A DNA stretch of 32,904 bases from Chloroflexota bacterium (GCA_022562335.1 JADFPM010000002.1:1-32904); one strand, 5' to 3'; numbered from the stretch's first letter, positions 7,809 to 16,159 are shown. Translations and numbers: made by a program. The notes: a model not told the origin generated them from the letters alone.

Positions 7809-8801
7809 CTAGAGCCGTTGGGCGACCCGCATGCGGGCGCTGCGGCTGCGGGGATTTTGCCTCACTTCTTCGGGCGAAGGCTTGATCACTCTTCGTGTTA
7901 CGTTTCTCATGCGCGGCTGGTGCCCACAGACGCATTCCGGCAATTCCGGCGGGCAGATACATCGGGCTGCTTCCCTGGCCAGCGCATTTTTGACCAACCG
8001 GTCTTCCAGGCTGTGATAGCTGATGACCACCAGGATCCCGCCGTGGGCCAGTACATCTACAGCTTCGGCGAGGCCGGCTTCCAGATGGTCCAACTCTCCG
8101 TTGACCGCAATGCGCAGGGCCTGAAAAGTCTTTGTGGCGGGATGGATCCTCCGGCGCGCCGGCCTCATAGACCTGGCCACGGCTTGGGCCAGTTCGCCCG
8201 TGGTATTCACCGGCCGCGAGCGGATTATTTCCCGGGCCACCGACCTGGACCGGGGCTCCTCGCCAAACCGGAAGATCAGCGAGGCCAATTCTTCTTGTTC
8301 AAGCGTGTTGACGATCTCAGAGGCGGTCAAAGATTGCTGCGGGTCGTACCGCATATCCAGGGGTTCGTCCCTTTGGAAACTAAAACCGTAGCCCGGAGTT
8401 TCGATATGCCGGGAGGAAAACCCCAGGTCCATCAACACCCCATCCACCTGAGAAACGCCATTGGACCGGCATATAGCGGCCATCTGGCTGTAGTTGCCCT
8501 GGATGGGTATGAACCGGCTTTCGTAATGGGCCAGGCGCCGCTCCGCCCGGACCAATGAGCGAGGATCCCGATCGATGCCAAGCACCCGGCCGCCGGGCGC
8601 CGACCGATCTAATATCGCCAGAGCATGGCCGCCCTCTCCCACCGTGACATCCAGATAGATCCCGCCATCGCGGGGCGACAATCGATCCAGCGTCTCCTGG
8701 AGGAGTACGGGCTGATGATAGTCCGTAGTATTCCAGTCCGGCTCGGCCTGGTGGGCTGGGCCACTCAAATTAACTTCCCTGCCAATGGTCGCGAGGGTCA
8801 C
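7809..8801 (-). CDS. rsmH: 16S rRNA (cytosine(1402)-N(4))-methyltransferase RsmH
   Basis: SAM-dependent methyltransferase that modifies C1402 in the ribosomal P-site region (older name MraW). At 330 residues it has the usual length. Family motifs are HQPVLLQE, the SAM loop DVTVGEGGHA, VDGVLMDLGFSS, FRFGEEPRSR, HPATKTFQALRIAVN and SYHSLEDRLVK. A Cys/His-rich segment near the C-terminus (CICPPELPECVCGH) is also seen in relatives. The start is GTG with AGGAGA four bases upstream. It is the first gene of the division set. mraZ, which often precedes it, is absent; tig is divergent upstream. Confidence 0.96.
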   Translation of the reverse strand: MTLATIGREVNLSGPAHQAEPDWNTTDYHQPVLLQETLDRLSPRDGGIYLDVTVGEGGHALAILDRSAPGGRVLGIDRDPRSLVRAERRLAHYESRFIPIQGNYSQMAAICRSNGVSQVDGVLMDLGFSSRHIETPGYGFSFQRDEPLDMRYDPQQSLTASEIVNTLEQEELASLIFRFGEEPRSRSVAREIIRSRPVNTTGELAQAVARSMRPARRRIHPATKTFQALRIAVNGELDHLEAGLAEAVDVLAHGGILVVISYHSLEDRLVKNALAREAARCICPPELPECVCGHQPRMRNVTRRVIKPSPEEVRQNPRSRSARMRVAQRL

Positions 8802-9118
8802 CGTGTCTCCTGGCCATTATGATTGCCCCTTGGCCCGCCTCTTATATAAAGGCATGCCAGAGTGAGCTCTTGATACCCGGCGCCAATGGTTCCGGTTATG
8901 TCTTGGCGAGATTGCCCCGCAAAGATCGTTGACGCCTGTGAACCAGGATTCAGCGGCCGCCCAAATAACTTTAGGGGAGGGCCGAGTTGGCCGCAGCATG
9001 ACCGGCAGTCCAGCCTGCAGCGGCAACGTCCCAGGGAGAGGTTTTACCCATCTGCCCCAAATCGCAATACAAAACGATATAGCCAAGGTACCAACCGGCC
9101 CTTGTTTATGTCAACGAA

Positions 9119-9162
9119 ATTTTGGGCGGATTTTAATCAATATTTAAAATTCGCCCCAAAAT
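9119..9162. repeat. Large AT-rich imperfect inverted repeat upstream of the tig operon
   Basis: Left arm 9119-9136 (ATTTTGGGCGGATTTTAA) and right arm 9143-9162 pair almost completely, with a 6-nt centre and about two imperfections. It lies ~85 bp upstream of the tig -10 element. It could be a regulator site for the proteostasis operon, an rsmH/tig bidirectional element, or a decayed mobile palindrome. It is not CIRCE. Confidence 0.55.
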
Positions 9163-9245
9163 ACGACCCCGCTTTCCCGGTCGGCTTCAAACGCCGGCGG
9201 GGCCACCCCCACGCGCCTCGCCACCTTCTAAGGGGTCCGTGACTA

Positions 9246-9254
9246 TGCTATACT
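9246..9254 (+). promoter_or_regulatory. Extended -10 promoter of the tig-clpP-clpX operon
   Basis: TGCTATACT fits the extended -10 pattern TGnTATAAT with one mismatch. There is no clear -35. Transcription would begin near 9261, giving a ~70-nt leader before the GTG at 9332 and arguing against the longer upstream reading frame that starts at 9239. Confidence 0.5.
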
Positions 9255-9331
9255 TGAACCACCGCAAGCTGGCCTCGCTCCGTACCTGGGGAAAGCCGGT
9301 TGTAGACTGTGAACATCGGAGAAGATTGCCG

Positions 9332-10726
9332 GTGAACGTCACCAAGGAGTCGGAAAGCCCCACCGAGATCACCCTTAACATATCCATGGATTCGGACGAT
9401 GAAGAACCTTTCATCGGCCGTTCCTACCGCAGACTTGTCAGCCGCATCCAAATCCCCGGTTTTCGGCCTGGTAAAGCTCCTCGCTCCATAGTCGAAAGAC
9501 ACGTGGGGCGCGCGACATTGGTCCAAGAAGCCCTGGAATTCATGATTCCCGAGACCCTGGACCAGGTATTAAAGGACGAAGACCTTAAGGCTTTCGCCGA
9601 ACCCCAACTGGAAATCTTGGAAGTGGAGCCCGTTTCGTTCAAGGCAGTGGTGCCGCTGGAGCCCATCGTGGATCTGGGTAACTTCCGGGAAATCCGGCTG
9701 GACAAAGATGAGGTGAACGTCACCCAAGAGGAGGTGGCGGAGGTCTTGGAGCAACTTCGGTTAGAGTCGGCTCCCTGGGAGCCTGCGGACCGCCCTGCCA
9801 AATTCGGTGACTTGTTGAACCTCAATGTCACCGGGACCATTCTTGGAGAACAAGTCATCAAAGACGAAGGGATCGACTTCCTTCCCGAGTTGGAGAATCC
9901 CCTGCCCATCCCCGGTTTTTCGGTTCATTTAGAAGGAATGACCGAAGGCCAAGAGAAAGAATTCACCCTCAATATCCCAGAAGACTCCCCCCAAGGGGAT
10001 TACGCTGGCAAGGAATGCGATCTTTTGGTAGAGGTCCTTTCCATAAAGGAAAAGAACCTGCCGGAACTGGATGACGAATTCGCCAAAGGGATTCGCGATG
10101 GCTACGAAAGCCTGGAAGCCCTGAGGGAAGACGTCGAGACCCGGCTGATAGCCGACGGCGAATCGGCCGCCATCCGCCGCTTGGAACAGGCCGGTATGGA
10201 AGAGTTGTTGAAGACCGCCTCGATCCAAGCTTCCGACCTGGTCTATCAACGGGAAATGGACATGATCCGGGAAGACCGGGAACGCGCCATACGCAGCCAG
10301 CGCTTGGACATGGACACCTACCTCAGTCACTTAGGCCAAACTCCGGAGGAATGGCAAGAGCAAATACGTCCCCAGGCTGAAGAACGGCTCAAGAGCTACC
10401 TGGTGCTGCGCAAGTTGGCCGAGGAAGAGGGCCTGGAGGTTTCCGACGAGGAGATCGATACAGAGATAGATACCGTCTCGGCTTCTTCCCGTGAATCAGA
10501 AGATACGATACGGCAGATCTTCTCCACTGAAAGTTCCAGAGAGTCCCTTCGTTCGTCGCTGTTGAACCGGAAAGTGATGGCCCGGCTGGTGGAGATCTTC
10601 CAGGGCGAAGCCGCAGTGAAAAACGCCGAAGCCGGCGGCGAGCCCGAGCCGCCTCAGGATGCCGAAGAAATCACCACTCCAGAACCTGACCTGGACCAAC
10701 AAGGAGCAGACCCTAATGCCAGCTGA
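9332..10726 (+). CDS. tig: Trigger factor (ribosome-associated chaperone, peptidyl-prolyl isomerase)
   Basis: Binds the ribosome exit tunnel and helps nascent chains fold. The start is set at GTG 9332 (VNVTKESESPTEITLNI), which gives a standard trigger-factor N-terminus and 464 residues, with GGAGA about 10 nt upstream. The signature ribosome-binding loop is present as IPGFRPGKAPRSIVE. A central FKBP-like domain (from about residue 145) precedes the long helical C-terminal arm. The tail is low-complexity and acidic (EPEPPQDAEEITTPEP). The last 11 bp overlap the clpP start, so the two genes are coupled. The order tig-clpP-clpX is common in bacteria. Confidence 0.95.
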   Translation: MNVTKESESPTEITLNISMDSDDEEPFIGRSYRRLVSRIQIPGFRPGKAPRSIVERHVGRATLVQEALEFMIPETLDQVLKDEDLKAFAEPQLEILEVEPVSFKAVVPLEPIVDLGNFREIRLDKDEVNVTQEEVAEVLEQLRLESAPWEPADRPAKFGDLLNLNVTGTILGEQVIKDEGIDFLPELENPLPIPGFSVHLEGMTEGQEKEFTLNIPEDSPQGDYAGKECDLLVEVLSIKEKNLPELDDEFAKGIRDGYESLEALREDVETRLIADGESAAIRRLEQAGMEELLKTASIQASDLVYQREMDMIREDRERAIRSQRLDMDTYLSHLGQTPEEWQEQIRPQAEERLKSYLVLRKLAEEEGLEVSDEEIDTEIDTVSASSRESEDTIRQIFSTESSRESLRSSLLNRKVMARLVEIFQGEAAVKNAEAGGEPEPPQDAEEITTPEPDLDQQGADPNAS

Positions 10727-11429
10727 CCCTTTCAACCCCTTTAGCGACATCAATGGCCAAAACGCCCAGCCGGTAAGCAATGAAGGCATCTTCATCCCCC
10801 AAAATATCATCCCCATGGTCATCGAGACCAGCCCCAGGGGTGAGCGGGCCTTCGACATATATTCTTTGCTGCTCAAAGAGCGCATCATTTTTTTGGGGAC
10901 CCCCATCAACGACAACGTGGCCAATACCATAATCGCCCAGTTGTTGTACCTGGAGAGAGAGGATCCCGATAAAGGCATCAATCTTTACATCAACAGCCCT
11001 GGAGGCGTCATCAGCTCCGGTTTCGCCATCTACGACACCATGAAGCTCATCAGTCCCGAAGTTTCGACCATCTGCCTGGGCATGGCGGCCAGCATGGCCA
11101 CGGTGCTGCTGGCCGGCGGACAAAAGGGCAAACGTTATACCTTGCCCAACTCCACCGTTCACATGCACCAGGCCATGGGCGGCGCCCAGGGCCAGGCCAG
11201 CGACATCGAGATCGCCGCTCGGGAGATACTCCGCCTGCAGGACAAGCTTCGCACCATCCTGTCGGAAAACACCGGGCAAACCTACGAGAAGATCACCCAG
11301 GACACCGACCGCGATTACTACCTGTCGGCCGAGCAAGCCGTAGAATACGGTTTGGTGGACGAGTTGCTGGGCAAATCCCCGGCTAAAATTAATTCTGATA
11401 ATGCTGAAAAGAAGGAGAAGTCTTCTTAA
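10716..11429 (+). CDS. clpP: ATP-dependent Clp protease proteolytic subunit
   Basis: Serine protease that forms the double-heptamer chamber fed by ClpX. The start ATG 10716 lies inside the 3' end of tig, with AGGAG about 10 nt upstream. The result is 237 residues, with a longer N-terminus than usual before the conserved IPMVIETSPRGERAFDIYS. The catalytic Ser lies in GMAASMATVL, the His in STVHMHQ, and the Asp is expected in the KITQDTDRDYYLS segment. The C-terminus is a short charged tail (AEKKEKSS). The extra ~33 N-terminal residues may be a propeptide, which many ClpPs remove. Confidence 0.96.
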   Translation: MPADPFNPFSDINGQNAQPVSNEGIFIPQNIIPMVIETSPRGERAFDIYSLLLKERIIFLGTPINDNVANTIIAQLLYLEREDPDKGINLYINSPGGVISSGFAIYDTMKLISPEVSTICLGMAASMATVLLAGGQKGKRYTLPNSTVHMHQAMGGAQGQASDIEIAAREILRLQDKLRTILSENTGQTYEKITQDTDRDYYLSAEQAVEYGLVDELLGKSPAKINSDNAEKKEKSS

Positions 11430-11436
11430 AGTGGTT

Positions 11437-11460
11437 CCCGGGTCAGCTCCGGGTTTTATT
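11437..11460 (+). terminator. Hairpin with T-rich tail between clpP and clpX
   Basis: CCCGG-7-CCGGG followed directly by TTTTATT has the shape of an intrinsic terminator, though the stem is only 5 bp. It sits 8 bp after the clpP stop and ~50 bp before clpX, so it may lower clpX expression relative to clpP. Confidence 0.5.
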
Positions 11461-11511
11461 CTGGGTTTGACTCCGGGATGATTTCCGGATATTTCCTAGC
11501 TCTGGGGGTGT

Positions 11512-12804
11512 GTGGTGGCCAACGGTAGGAACGGGCCCAGGATTTCGCGTTGCTCATTTTGTGAAAAGAGCCAAAGGCCTGCCCAGTTGGTGGTGGCCGG
11601 CCAAGGCCGGTCAGCGGTCTGTTACGAATGCATTCGGGTCTTGAACCAATTGATGGAAGAAGACCCGCCACCGCCCCCGGCGGAACCGGAAACGAAGTCT
11701 CCCTTGGTCCCTCGGGACATCAACGCCAACCTGGACGCCTATGTGGTGGCCCAGGAAAAAGCCAAGAAAATCCTGAGCGTGGCCGTTTACAACCATTACA
11801 AACGTATTTGGAATGATGCCAATCCAACCGGCGTCGAACTGGAGAAAGCAAATATCCTCCTGATCGGCCCCACCGGTTGCGGCAAGACCCTCTTGGCGGA
11901 AACCCTGGCCCACACCTTGGATGTACCCTTTGCCGTATGTGACGCCACTTCATTGACCGAATCGGGCTACGTGGGCGAGGATGTGGAAAACATCTTGCTG
12001 AGGCTGATCCAGGCTGCGGACTGGGACGTGTCCCTGGCCGAGAATGGCATCATCTACATCGACGAATTGGACAAGATAGCCCGCAAAGAGGGCGTAAACC
12101 GGTCCATCACCAGGGACGTGTCCGGCGAAGGAGTCCAGCAGGAGCTCTTGAAGATCATCGAAGGTTGCGTCGCCAACGTCCCTCCCCAGGGCGGCCGCAA
12201 ACATCCTCACCAGGAGTTCTTGCAGATAGACACCAGGAATATTCTCTTTATCTGCGGCGGCGCCTTCGACGGATTGGAAGAGATCGTATCCCGAAGGCTG
12301 GCCTCGGGGGTGTCCCGCCTGGGATTCTTGGCCGGCGGCCGGATCCAGGAGGAAACCCAGAACAGCATCCTTAGCCAAATGGTGCCCCAAGACCTGCTGG
12401 AGTTCGGCTTTATACCGGAAATGGTGGGACGGCTGCCGGTGACGGTGGCCCTGGAGCCCCTGGACCGCAACGCTCTGATGCGCGTGTTGACCGAGCCCAA
12501 AAACGCCATCATCAAGCAATACCAGCAGCTATTCAGCATCGACGGGGTGGAACTGGAATTCACCCAAGACAGCCTGGAAGCCGCCGCCGACAGCGCCGTG
12601 GGCCATCCCACCGGCGCCCGGTGTCTCCGCCATATCATCGAATGCGCGCTTCTGGACGTGATGTACGAGCTTCCTTCCCTGAAGGACGTGGTCCGTTGCG
12701 TGGTCGACAGGGACGTTATCGAAGGGAATAATACCCCGACGCTGGTGACCAAAAGCGGGGAAAGTTTCAACCTCTCGCTGGACCGGGAGCTTAAATCCGC
12801 CTGA
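11512..12804 (+). CDS. clpX: ATP-dependent Clp protease ATP-binding subunit ClpX
   Basis: AAA+ unfoldase that selects substrates and feeds them to ClpP. At 430 residues it has the usual length. The N-terminal zinc-binding domain has C14, C17, C37 and C40. A Pro-rich linker (EEDPPPPPAEPE) follows. Walker A is GPTGCGKT (119-126), the pore loop GYVG (152-155), Walker B IIYIDELDK (180-188) and the RKH loop 229-231. The ClpP-docking tripeptide is LGF (270-272) rather than the usual IGF. The start is GTG 11512, with another GTG directly after it; the G-rich stretch upstream serves as ribosome site. Confidence 0.94.
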   Translation: MVANGRNGPRISRCSFCEKSQRPAQLVVAGQGRSAVCYECIRVLNQLMEEDPPPPPAEPETKSPLVPRDINANLDAYVVAQEKAKKILSVAVYNHYKRIWNDANPTGVELEKANILLIGPTGCGKTLLAETLAHTLDVPFAVCDATSLTESGYVGEDVENILLRLIQAADWDVSLAENGIIYIDELDKIARKEGVNRSITRDVSGEGVQQELLKIIEGCVANVPPQGGRKHPHQEFLQIDTRNILFICGGAFDGLEEIVSRRLASGVSRLGFLAGGRIQEETQNSILSQMVPQDLLEFGFIPEMVGRLPVTVALEPLDRNALMRVLTEPKNAIIKQYQQLFSIDGVELEFTQDSLEAAADSAVGHPTGARCLRHIIECALLDVMYELPSLKDVVRCVVDRDVIEGNNTPTLVTKSGESFNLSLDRELKSA

Positions 12805-12840
12805 CCCTGGGGTAGAGCCTGCCTATGGTTCGATCGTGAC

Positions 12841-13665
12841 CTAAGGCCGGGCCAGATCGCGGCCGATGGCACGATCGATCTCCTGGTCCAACCTCAGACC
12901 GCCAGGCGAGCTCACTGCCAATGGCCGGCCCGCTTGGTCAAGCACCTGTCCGTCTTTGATCTGCACCCTGCCATCGGCCACCGCCCGCAGTGTCTCCGAT
13001 AGAAGGTACGGTTCCTTCCGGTACTCAGCCTGCCGAATCAGTTGGAACAAGGGATAATCCTCACCATGCGACTCTTTCACTTGTCCCAGGTCTTGCCCTG
13101 ACAATTCGCGCCAATGGGAGGCGAAGTCTTCGCCGGTGATGGGAACAGTGCAGTGGGAAATCACCGGTCCCCGGTCCACGTCCTCGGTGGCCAGGTGCAC
13201 CATTGCCCCGGTTTGCTGGGCCCGGCTTGCCATAAGGTCCCAAATCACCTCCTGCCACGTACCGGTGGGGCCGTCGGGCAGGGCAGGGTGGAGATTCAAT
13301 AGGGAATACCGGCGGCACATGGCGCCACCGACGATGAGCATATAACCCGCCAACACGCAGATATCGGGCCGGTAGCCATCTAAGCATTCCATCACCAGGA
13401 CGTCGAATTCCTCCCGATGCTGGGCGAATGGGCCGCGCTTGCCCTTACGGAATTTGGCCGATGAAAGGGTCTCCAGAGGGAGACCGTACTCTTTTACCGA
13501 TTGGAAATACCGGTCGGAGCCGTCGGCCTCCCCCGGCTCACGGTTACTGAAAACGTAATCTATACGGGCGTCCAGGCAGCCCAGCCGAATACGCTCTTGC
13601 ACGAACCGGAGCAAACCCAAGGACCCCTCGCCCCTTCCCGTGGAAAACCACCCGATGCTTAGCAT
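12841..13665 (-). CDS. Formyltransferase-family protein (PurN-like)
   Basis: Resembles phosphoribosylglycinamide formyltransferase and related 10-formyl-THF enzymes. With the start at ATG 13665 (MLSIGWFSTGRGEGSLGLL) the protein has 274 residues and opens with a strand-loop like PurN. An upstream start at 13761 adds 32 residues that do not look conserved. The formyl-transfer residues are conserved in position: N124 and H126 in NLHPALP, and D164 in EDVDRGPVI. The C-terminal ~80 residues are longer than in PurN and end in a short strand-rich segment. The gene stands alone, convergent with clpX, and no purine genes are adjacent. The true substrate is open: GAR, a sugar nucleotide or another amine. 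Confidence 0.7.
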   Translation of the reverse strand: MLSIGWFSTGRGEGSLGLLRFVQERIRLGCLDARIDYVFSNREPGEADGSDRYFQSVKEYGLPLETLSSAKFRKGKRGPFAQHREEFDVLVMECLDGYRPDICVLAGYMLIVGGAMCRRYSLLNLHPALPDGPTGTWQEVIWDLMASRAQQTGAMVHLATEDVDRGPVISHCTVPITGEDFASHWRELSGQDLGQVKESHGEDYPLFQLIRQAEYRKEPYLLSETLRAVADGRVQIKDGQVLDQAGRPLAVSSPGGLRLDQEIDRAIGRDLARP

Positions 13666-13820
13666 ATCCTCCCAACCCTCTCCCCATATTAGCGATGTTG
13701 TGACGTTGATTCCAATGCCCTTATGAACTGGAGCAGAGGATGTGGCCACGCCCAGTCTCAAAGTTTTTGGCTCGGCCTATTTGGGATATATCTCGAATCC
13801 GTCTTTCCTAAATAGACCAT

Positions 13821-13886
13821 CCGTTGACAGGCTCAGGACGAACCGGCAGAAAATCTCTCTCCGTTCGTGGTGAGCTTGTCGAACCA
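13821..13886. repeat. REP-like imperfect palindrome
   Basis: The left part (13821-13846) and right part (13861-13886) are imperfect inverted copies around the core GACAGGCTCAGGACGAAC versus TTCGTGGTGAGCTTGTCGAA. From memory, similar palindromes are scattered through intergenic DNA of many environmental bacteria. It lies downstream of xseB, between genes on the same strand. Confidence 0.65.
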
Positions 13887-13902
13887 CTTTTTGGATAGGC
13901 AT

Positions 13903-14208
13903 CTACAACAAAAGTTCATCTTGCGGCGGTTCATCGGCATCTGGGTCGTCTGGGTCTTGCCCGCCCTGGTCATTCGGCCCCCGAGAGTAGGAATCCTTTA
14001 GGTTGGTGATCTTCAACTCAGCGGCTTCCAGAAGCTGGTTGCACCGATGCACCAGCACCATGCCCTGTTCGTAGCGGTCGGTGGCATCCGACAGCGTCAG
14101 TCCACCGGCGTCCAGCGATTCGGCCAGTTCGCCCAACCGCTGGAATGCCTGTTCAAAGGAAAGGGAGTCGACATCCAGCGCCGGTTCGCTGCTGGGGTCA
14201 TCGGCCAT
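13903..14208 (-). CDS. xseB: Exodeoxyribonuclease VII small subunit
   Basis: Small helical subunit that binds XseA to form a nuclease degrading single-stranded DNA from both ends. The core LSFEQAFQRLGELAESLDAG...LSDATDRYEQGMVLVHRC is typical. The 101-residue length includes an acidic, Pro- and Asp-rich tail (DPDDPDADEPPQDE) beyond the usual ~75 residues. A strong ribosome site, AGGAGG, lies 8 nt upstream of the ATG. It follows xseA by 64 bp and ends the long minus-strand gene run. Confidence 0.93.
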   Translation of the reverse strand: MADDPSSEPALDVDSLSFEQAFQRLGELAESLDAGGLTLSDATDRYEQGMVLVHRCNQLLEAAELKITNLKDSYSRGPNDQGGQDPDDPDADEPPQDELLL

Positions 14209-14272
14209 GTTTTTACCCTCCTAAGCTGCTGGGGAGGTGAAATACCCCGGAGGCGGAATCACTCCGGTGCGC

Positions 14273-15532
14273 CTACAACAGCCGATTCATCCCTGCCCCT
14301 TGTGGAGCGGTCCGGCGTTTTTTGCCCGGGGTTTTGGGCGCTTTGGCCATCGTTCCACCGTCGGCGGTGGCTGGAATGACCCCGTCGGTCACGGTGATGG
14401 TCAACCCATCGCCAGCCGCCACCTGGGCGGTGGCCGTCACGACCTGATTCGAGCCGGCCTTTTGGACGACCGAAAATCCTCGCTTCAAGGTGGCCATCGG
14501 GTCCAGCGCGCCCAGCTGCAGGCGGATGCTTTCCACTTGGCCCTTGGCCAGGGCGAGGCGGCCCGACATGGCGGTGCCTGCTATTCGAGACAGGTCATCC
14601 ACCCGCCGCCGCCAGGTCTCTCCATCGGGCAATCCGCTTTCCAACCGTCGGACCATCCTGGCCACCTCGGCCCGGTTGGTTTGAAGCAGGTACGCCATGG
14701 CCATACCAGACCGGTCCTGATAATCGTCCAGCTCCCGGCGCAACGCCCAACTATCGGGGACCACCAATTCGGCTGCCGCCGATGGCGTTGGCGCCCGCAC
14801 GTCGGCCACCCAGTCGATTATGGTGAAATCCGTCTCGTGGCCGATGGCGCTGACCACCGGTATGCGGCTGGCGTGGACCGCCCTGGCCACCGCTTCTTCA
14901 TTGAACGGCCAAAGGTCTTCCAGGGACCCGCCGCCCCGGGCGACGATTATCACATCCGCCCGGCCGTCGCGGTTCAAGGCTTCCAGCGCAGCCACGATGT
15001 TTTCCGCGGCGCTGGGACCCTGAACGACGGTGGGCGACAAGACCAGCTCCACCAGGGGATACCGCCGCTGGATGACGTTTTGGATGTCGTGGAACACGGC
15101 CCCCGCCGGGGATGTGACCACCCCGACCACCTGGGGGAATTTGGGTAAGGGCCGTTTGCGGGTATCCTCGAACAGGCCCTCTTCCTCCAACTGGAGCCTC
15201 AACCGTTCCAACTCCAGATGCAGTTCGCCCAGACCTTCCGGCATGGCCAGGTCGACCATGAAATCGGTGGTGCCGCCGCGTTCGTAAAAGGTGATGTGCC
15301 CATGGGCCGACAGGGCGGATCCTTCGGTCAGCAACTCGGACCCGGGTTGCCCTTTGAACATGACGCAGCGCAACACGCTCTGCTCATCTTTCAGGGTGAA
15401 GTAAGAGTGCCCGGCGGAGGAAACTCGTAGGTTGGAAGCCTCGCCCACCACCCACAGGTCGGCCAAAAGGGGGTCGCCTTCCATTTTTTGCCGCAGGTGA
15501 GCGGTCACCTGGGCGACGGTGTAGACTGCCAC
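14273..15532 (-). CDS. xseA: Exodeoxyribonuclease VII large subunit
   Basis: Catalytic subunit of exonuclease VII. An N-terminal OB-fold (about residues 5-95, VWVVGEASNLRVSSAGHSYFTLKD-like region) binds DNA. The catalytic domain has the family motifs VVGVVTSPAGAVFHDI, VIIVARGGGSLEDLWPFN, VVSAIGHETDFTI and RAPTPSAAAEL. A long coiled-coil stretch follows, ending in a basic tail. At 419 residues the length is normal. The start GTG 15532 lies 4 bp after the efp stop with little ribosome site, so translation is probably coupled to efp. Confidence 0.95.
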   Translation of the reverse strand: MAVYTVAQVTAHLRQKMEGDPLLADLWVVGEASNLRVSSAGHSYFTLKDEQSVLRCVMFKGQPGSELLTEGSALSAHGHITFYERGGTTDFMVDLAMPEGLGELHLELERLRLQLEEEGLFEDTRKRPLPKFPQVVGVVTSPAGAVFHDIQNVIQRRYPLVELVLSPTVVQGPSAAENIVAALEALNRDGRADVIIVARGGGSLEDLWPFNEEAVARAVHASRIPVVSAIGHETDFTIIDWVADVRAPTPSAAAELVVPDSWALRRELDDYQDRSGMAMAYLLQTNRAEVARMVRRLESGLPDGETWRRRVDDLSRIAGTAMSGRLALAKGQVESIRLQLGALDPMATLKRGFSVVQKAGSNQVVTATAQVAAGDGLTITVTDGVIPATADGGTMAKAPKTPGKKRRTAPQGAGMNRLL

Positions 15533-15536
15533 GGCG

Positions 15537-16103
15537 CTAGCTTACCCGCTCGGTATATTCTCCGTTGCGAGTATCCACCCGCACGACGGTGCCGGGGGTG
15601 ATGAACATGGGCACGGTGATACGCAGCCCAGTTTCCAAAGTGGCTGGTTTATTGCCTCCCTGAGCGGTGTCGCCACGGAAGGCGGGAGGCGTATCTTTGA
15701 CTTCCAACTCTACGTGGGTGGGCAGGTTTATATTGATGGCGTTGCCCTTATAGAAGACAACCTCGATGACCATCTGCTCTTTCAGGTAATCCAGGCTCGC
15801 ACCCAGGATCTCTTTGGTCAACTCGTATTCGTCGAATGTCTCCTGATCCATGAAGTGGTAAAACTCGCCGTCGGTGTACAGATATTGGGCCTGCCGGTTG
15901 TCCACGTCCGCCACGGAGAATGCCGTGTCGTAGCGTTGAAAGGTACGCTCCACCACCGCTCCGGAGATCAGGTTCTTGAGCTTGATGCGGGTGACGGGCG
16001 CCCTTTGCTGCATCTTGTGCCGTTCGTAGTCCATGACCTGCCAGGGCTGGCCGTCCAATTCTATGACCAGGCCTCGACTTAGATCGCTAAAGTTGATGCT
16101 CAT
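15537..16103 (-). CDS. efp: Elongation factor P
   Basis: Relieves ribosome stalling at polyproline stretches. It has 188 residues and the three-domain EF-P plan: KOW-like N-domain, central OB domain (YLYTDGEFYHFMDQETFDEY) and C-terminal OB domain ending near GTVVRVDTRNGEYTERV. The domain I loop reads HKMQQRAPVTRIKLKNL. Aligned without gaps to the E. coli loop VKPGKGQAFARVKL, the modified Lys34 position is Gln33, with Met31 at the Arg/Lys32 position. The start ATG 16103 has GAGGG upstream. The gene sits between the M24 peptidase and xseA in one run of co-directional genes. Confidence 0.95.
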   Translation of the reverse strand: MSINFSDLSRGLVIELDGQPWQVMDYERHKMQQRAPVTRIKLKNLISGAVVERTFQRYDTAFSVADVDNRQAQYLYTDGEFYHFMDQETFDEYELTKEILGASLDYLKEQMVIEVVFYKGNAININLPTHVELEVKDTPPAFRGDTAQGGNKPATLETGLRITVPMFITPGTVVRVDTRNGEYTERVS

Positions 16104-16159
16104 GCCATTTCCCTCTTCCCGGCCTCCTCACTTACTGGCGCGATGATTCCCGGCATATG

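Larger units (their letters stand above)
8802..9331. other. Divergent intergenic region between rsmH and tig
   Basis: This ~530-bp gap holds no convincing gene. It contains a large AT-rich inverted repeat at 9119-9162 and an extended -10 promoter for tig at 9246-9254. A TATATA element near 8840, on the minus strand, could belong to the rsmH promoter but has no clear -35 partner. Everything else looks unremarkable. Confidence 0.5.

Noticed and set aside
9239..9331. Longer trigger factor start at GTG 9239
   Set aside because: The extra 31 residues overlap the predicted promoter and do not resemble a trigger factor N-terminus.
12820..12840. tRNA T-loop-like GGTTCGATC between clpX and the formyltransferase
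   Set aside because: Flanking bases do not form the T-stem, and there is no room for a cloverleaf.
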